DNA from: Mesorhizobium qingshengii
GTDB taxonomy: Bacteria; Pseudomonadota; Alphaproteobacteria; Rhizobiales; Rhizobiaceae
Length of the DNA stretch: 44,147 bases
Assembly: GCF_027563465.1 (NCBI RefSeq)
Contig: NZ_JAPFQA010000028.1
Coordinates: 1-44,147 of the forward strand
Direction: 5' to 3'
The position numbers and the translations under genes are program-made. Every line of letters starts with the position of its first letter. Position 1 is the stretch's first letter. Below, in pieces: positions 41,349 to 44,147 of the stretch. Below the pieces are notes generated by a model, which was not told the DNA's origin, made no database searches, and worked only from the letters and a program-made list of their open reading frames with translations.

Positions 41349-42314
41349 TCAGGGGGCGAGATCCGATGCCGTCATGCGCCAATCCGGAGAGCCATATCCA
41401 TTCGGCCAATGGGATGGTTCCCTGTCATTGAAATAGACAGCGCACGTCAGGAGCGGGAAGGGGCCGCTGCCTGTCGAGAGCGCCGAGATAGCCGACATCC
41501 AGGCTTGCCGGTAGCGCTTGCGCCCGGCCACTCCCAATTCCGCGATGATGACGGGCTTGCCGAATTTTTCGACGCGCCGATACTTCTCGCCGAACGTCTC
41601 GGCAAAACCGCGCGGCCTGCCGTATTGTTGCCGATCCTGCTTTTCCAATCCCCAGACAGACACGCCGACGAGATCGACATAGGCGTCGCCCGGATAATAG
41701 TCGGTAAGCTCGCGCTCACCCTTTGGCGACCAGACGTAGCGCGTTCGCGGAGCTATTTTCCGGCACGCCTCCACAAAGTACCGGTACGCGGCGATGTAGC
41801 CGGGCGCATCGCCGCGCGCCCAAGGGTAGCGGCCCGACGGCCGTTCCATTTCATGACCCCAGCGAACCCAGGTAACGCCCGGAAAGCTCGCGACGGCGCC
41901 GCAGACGGCGGCGATTTGCCGGTCGAATTCGCCGTTCCTGATGTCCGTGAACAGAAGGTCCCCGCCATCGCGCCAATTCGCTGCTTTCGTATAGGGTTCG
42001 ACCGTAACCATGAGCGTGCGCCCCTTCATCCGGGCGAGGTGCATCTTGGCGGCGAGCATCGGCTCATCCACCGCCTGCCAATAGAGAAAGACATGCTCGA
42101 TGCTGGACTGGTCGGAGTTTCGCAGCAGGTCATGCGGATCGTAGGCGCCGAACGTCACCGTCTGGAGAGCGGACTGTCCGTCATCAAAAAGGTGCGGCTC
42201 GATCGAAGCGGCTTTGGTTTCTGCCATATCCGAGCGTAACCCTGCGGCCGCGGCGCCCGGCAAGGCCAGTTGAAGAAACACAAGCCACAAGGCCAAGATA
42301 CTTCCACGAGGCAT
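41349..42314 (-). CDS. Exported GH26-like glycoside hydrolase (copy 2)
   Basis: The 321-residue paralogue of the convergent gene has a signal peptide (ALPGAAAAG). It retains the canonical His-Glu pair in VRWGHEME (H154, E155) and the nucleophile E249 in VIIAELG. YVWSPKGE, YPGDAYVDLVGVSVWG and CAVYFNDRE are shared with copy 1. It is convergent with copy 1, 126 bases apart. Having one canonical and one Gln-variant copy suggests divided roles, such as degradation and product release, but this is inference. Confidence 0.87.
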   Translation of the reverse strand: MPRGSILALWLVFLQLALPGAAAAGLRSDMAETKAASIEPHLFDDGQSALQTVTFGAYDPHDLLRNSDQSSIEHVFLYWQAVDEPMLAAKMHLARMKGRTLMVTVEPYTKAANWRDGGDLLFTDIRNGEFDRQIAAVCGAVASFPGVTWVRWGHEMERPSGRYPWARGDAPGYIAAYRYFVEACRKIAPRTRYVWSPKGERELTDYYPGDAYVDLVGVSVWGLEKQDRQQYGRPRGFAETFGEKYRRVEKFGKPVIIAELGVAGRKRYRQAWMSAISALSTGSGPFPLLTCAVYFNDREPSHWPNGYGSPDWRMTASDLAP

Positions 42315-42342
42315 GGGGCCTGCCTATGCCGTATATTTGCAG

Positions 42343-42723
42343 CTATCCCTTACGTAGAAAGCAGCCCGACGTCCTCCCGAAGCCGCTCGGTGTGCAGATA
42401 TAGGGCGCCCGGCCGAGAAAACCGTAGCTCGCAACTCGTACGGGAAGCAAGCTTGCGGAAACCTTTTCGGGCACTTTCATCGTCCTTTTGCCGGGGAACA
42501 TAACCGGGTGCCGCGATCCTGTCGATATCGACGACACAGTCGCCGTATCAGGCGCCAGGGCACAGCCAGAAACGAGCAACGAGAATGCTGACGCTGTCAG
42601 GACGTGCTTTAGAAAATTATAGAGGTGAATGCCAGAGAACAATTTTACGAACGAAACCACATTGCTTCGCAACCGGTGTGACGATCTTTTGCACGGCATA
42701 ACAAGATTTCCCCTACGCTTCAC
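42343..42723 (-). CDS. Small putative lipoprotein with a TPSGFGRTS tail
   Basis: The 126-residue frame has a hydrophobic segment ending in a lipobox (LLVSGC, about residues 49-54), so it is probably lipid-anchored. The start is uncertain because the region before the hydrophobic segment is unusually long. The C-terminus reads VRVASYGFLGRAPYICTPSGFGRTSGCFLRKG across two lines of text here: ASYGFLGRAPYICTPSGF then GRTSGCFLRKG. From memory, this tail recurs in many small rhizobial proteins of unknown function. It has three cysteines besides the lipobox. Confidence 0.6.
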   Translation of the reverse strand: MKRRGNLVMPCKRSSHRLRSNVVSFVKLFSGIHLYNFLKHVLTASAFSLLVSGCALAPDTATVSSISTGSRHPVMFPGKRTMKVPEKVSASLLPVRVASYGFLGRAPYICTPSGFGRTSGCFLRKG

Positions 42724-43275
42724 ATTTCTATAAATGAAACCTATTTAATTGCGCTTAACGGGTCTCCAAAAATGCACGTACTGACTGCAACCTAAAAGTC
42801 ACTGGTCCCACGACAAGCACTGTGACAAAAAGGCTTCCTCTTCCAGCCGGCCGGAGAAGCCGGCAAGGGCAGCGGAACTCACAGACGCCCTTGGCGACCG
42901 ATGTCGCCATTGGACTTGCTGGCGAGGACAAGGTGTCGGTGTCCCAGTTGATCCCCGGCAGCGAAGACTTCTCCTATTTCCTTGAGGAGCGTTGGCGGTC
43001 CGCCTCGCGGTGCACGGCGCCTTGCAACTCGCGAGAGGAGCAGTCTCCAGAATTCGAATGGAAGCGGTCAGCTGCAAATACCTCCGTGGACGTGTCGCGA
43101 TGCCTAAATTGCGTTCTGGGTCGATGGGCATGTCGCCTCGGTTCGCGTGACAACGTCTTCCCAGGTGACACGTTGTCAGGAATTGGAGCCTCCGATAAAC
43201 CCTGGCGGTGCAATTCGATCATGCGTCACATTGCGATGGGAAGCTCCTTTTCGACCGGGCAGTTCGCAGCGACAA
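42724..43275. other. Intergenic region with a possible M20 peptidase remnant
   Basis: No intact gene is present. In one plus-strand frame, about 42885-42995, VAIGLAGEDKVSVSQLIPG and SEDFSYFLEE resemble the C-terminal part of M20 amidohydrolases (GSEDFSY-LEE-P). Outside that stretch the similarity is lost at once, so it looks like a decayed fragment. Confidence 0.45.
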
Positions 43276-44147
43276 CTAACAACGTGACGCCTTTGCCAGG
43301 TGAATCTTATGAATACCGGCATCGACTTCGACGCGATCACGACCATTCAACTTGGCGTGGTAGAGGGCAGCATCGGCCCTTTCCAAGGCCTCGGAGATCG
43401 TGGTCTCCCCGCCCAGCACCACCGCCACTCCTATGCTCAATGTTGCGTGAACGTCCTGATCGTTGACTTGGTTGGCCGATGAAGAGAACGCCTCCCTGAG
43501 ACGGTTCGCGATCTGCGCCGCCTCGCGGCTATGAGTACGGGGGAGTAGCACTGCGAACTCCTCGCCACCGAGCCGCCCTACGATGTCGAAAGACCTCAGT
43601 TGCTTCCGCGCCACTTCAGCAAACACCCGCAAGACGGTATCGCCAACGCCATGCCCGAATGTATCGTTCACCGCTTTGAACCGATCCAAATCGACGGCAA
43701 GCAAGGTACAGGGGGCACCCGTGCGGCGGCAGCGCTCGAGCATCCTGTCGCTCGCAAAAAAGAAGGCACGGCGATTTGACAGTCCAGTCAACGGATCGGT
43801 CAGCGAAGCGATCTTATGACGAGCCTCGCTCCGCTCCTTGAGCATGGCAACCATGAACAGCGCCGTTCCGATGAAGTACACCATGGATTCGATATGTATC
43901 AGACCGAACCACTGCGAGAATGAGGGCACCCCGGAGGGCAACGATTGCCGCAAGACCTGTTCAGTCAAGCCAACGGTGTTCGTCAAGCCATGCAGAAACA
44001 TCAACACAGCCAGAGGCAATCTAGCAGCGAGCGTTTCATGCCTCCCTCGCCACAGGACAAAAGCAGATATGAAGAACAGTGTCGCCACAATGGCCAACTG
44101 CAGCTGCCGTATGAGGTTGGCATGACTGCCTAACACGGTCAGTAGAG
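43276..44147 (-). CDS. Membrane-bound GGDEF diguanylate cyclase (5' partial)
   Basis: The frame is open to the right edge, so the N-terminus is outside the window; numbering here is from the GTG at 44136. Three hydrophobic segments (about 10-30, 38-56 and 80-98) precede a GGDEF domain (about 108-275). The active site is GGEEF (190-194), and the product-inhibition site RxxD (R181-D184) lies exactly five residues before it, so the enzyme should be active and feedback-controlled. NRRAFF, DRFKAVNDTFGH and LSIGVAV are conserved. It would make c-di-GMP next to a polysaccharide locus. Confidence 0.9.
   Translation of the reverse strand, partial: LLTVLGSHANLIRQLQLAIVATLFFISAFVLWRGRHETLAARLPLAVLMFLHGLTNTVGLTEQVLRQSLPSGVPSFSQWFGLIHIESMVYFIGTALFMVAMLKERSEARHKIASLTDPLTGLSNRRAFFFASDRMLERCRRTGAPCTLLAVDLDRFKAVNDTFGHGVGDTVLRVFAEVARKQLRSFDIVGRLGGEEFAVLLPRTHSREAAQIANRLREAFSSSANQVNDQDVHATLSIGVAVVLGGETTISEALERADAALYHAKLNGRDRVEVDAGIHKIHLAKASRC

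Noticed and set aside
42822..43466. 214-codon plus-strand frame as an intact gene
   Set aside because: Only about 35 residues resemble a known family, and its end runs over the GGDEF gene on the other strand.
1..44147. CRISPR array, tRNA or rRNA genes, complete insertion sequences
   Set aside because: I saw no regularly spaced repeats, tRNA-like cloverleaf or transposase gene in either strand by eye.

Overview
The window looks like part of a large repABC replicon (plasmid or megaplasmid) of a Rhizobiales alphaproteobacterium, most probably Mesorhizobium or a close relative. The reasons are a complete repA-repB-repC cassette with an apparent antisense ctRNA between repB and repC, high-GC coding throughout, rhizobial accessory families (DUF1403, plasmid ScpB, DUF982, DUF995, ArdC, DUF2958), and two carbohydrate-type ABC importer operons. 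The genus call is an inference from gene content only.

Layout, left to right. (1) 1-1394: the 3' part of a ubiquitin-like E1/ThiF gene overlapping a DUF6527 gene. (2) 1922-7075: plasmid-maintenance genes: a DUF1403-scpB pair, a vapB-vapC-integrase chain joined by one-base stop/start overlaps, and an xre-res toxin-antitoxin pair. (3) 7075-10922: repC, ctRNA, repB and repA on the minus strand, with two 16-bp palindromes flanking repA as candidate parS sites. (4) 10923-13865: a mostly non-coding stretch, a truncated AraC regulator and a lipoprotein aminopeptidase. (5) 13866-21380: a divergent carbohydrate locus. A ROK regulator and an SGNH hydrolase read left; a binding protein, ATPase, two permeases and a second SGNH hydrolase read right. 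(6) 21842-23096: a nuclease with an Excalibur-like tail and a small exported protein. (7) 23273-31747: one minus-strand operon of GntR regulator, ABC importer, maleylacetate-reductase-like dehydrogenase, aldehyde dehydrogenase and AbgA-like amidohydrolase. (8) 32073-37377: plasmid accessory genes (DUF982, SRAP, three unknown ORFs, ardC, a frameshifted DUF2958 gene and a truncated parB-like gene). (9) 37378-44147: an exopolysaccharide segment consisting of an epimerase remnant, a GT2 synthase, DUF995, two GH26-like proteins, a small lipoprotein and a GGDEF protein that runs off the right edge.

How the parts work together. Regions 2, 3 and 8 serve replication, partition, addiction and establishment of the replicon. 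Regions 5 and 7 are self-contained uptake-plus-catabolism units, each with its own regulator and a palindrome near the start of the unit that is a plausible operator. Region 9 resembles the c-di-GMP-controlled arabinose-containing polysaccharide loci of rhizobia, but it is cut at its left end and fused to the broken parB-like gene.

The points most worth following are the E1-DUF6527 pair at the left edge, two structurally matched leader hairpins in front of ardC and the parB-like gene, the DUF1403-ScpB pair with no ScpA or SMC in view, the unassigned GntR operon, and the parB/epimerase junction near 37377.
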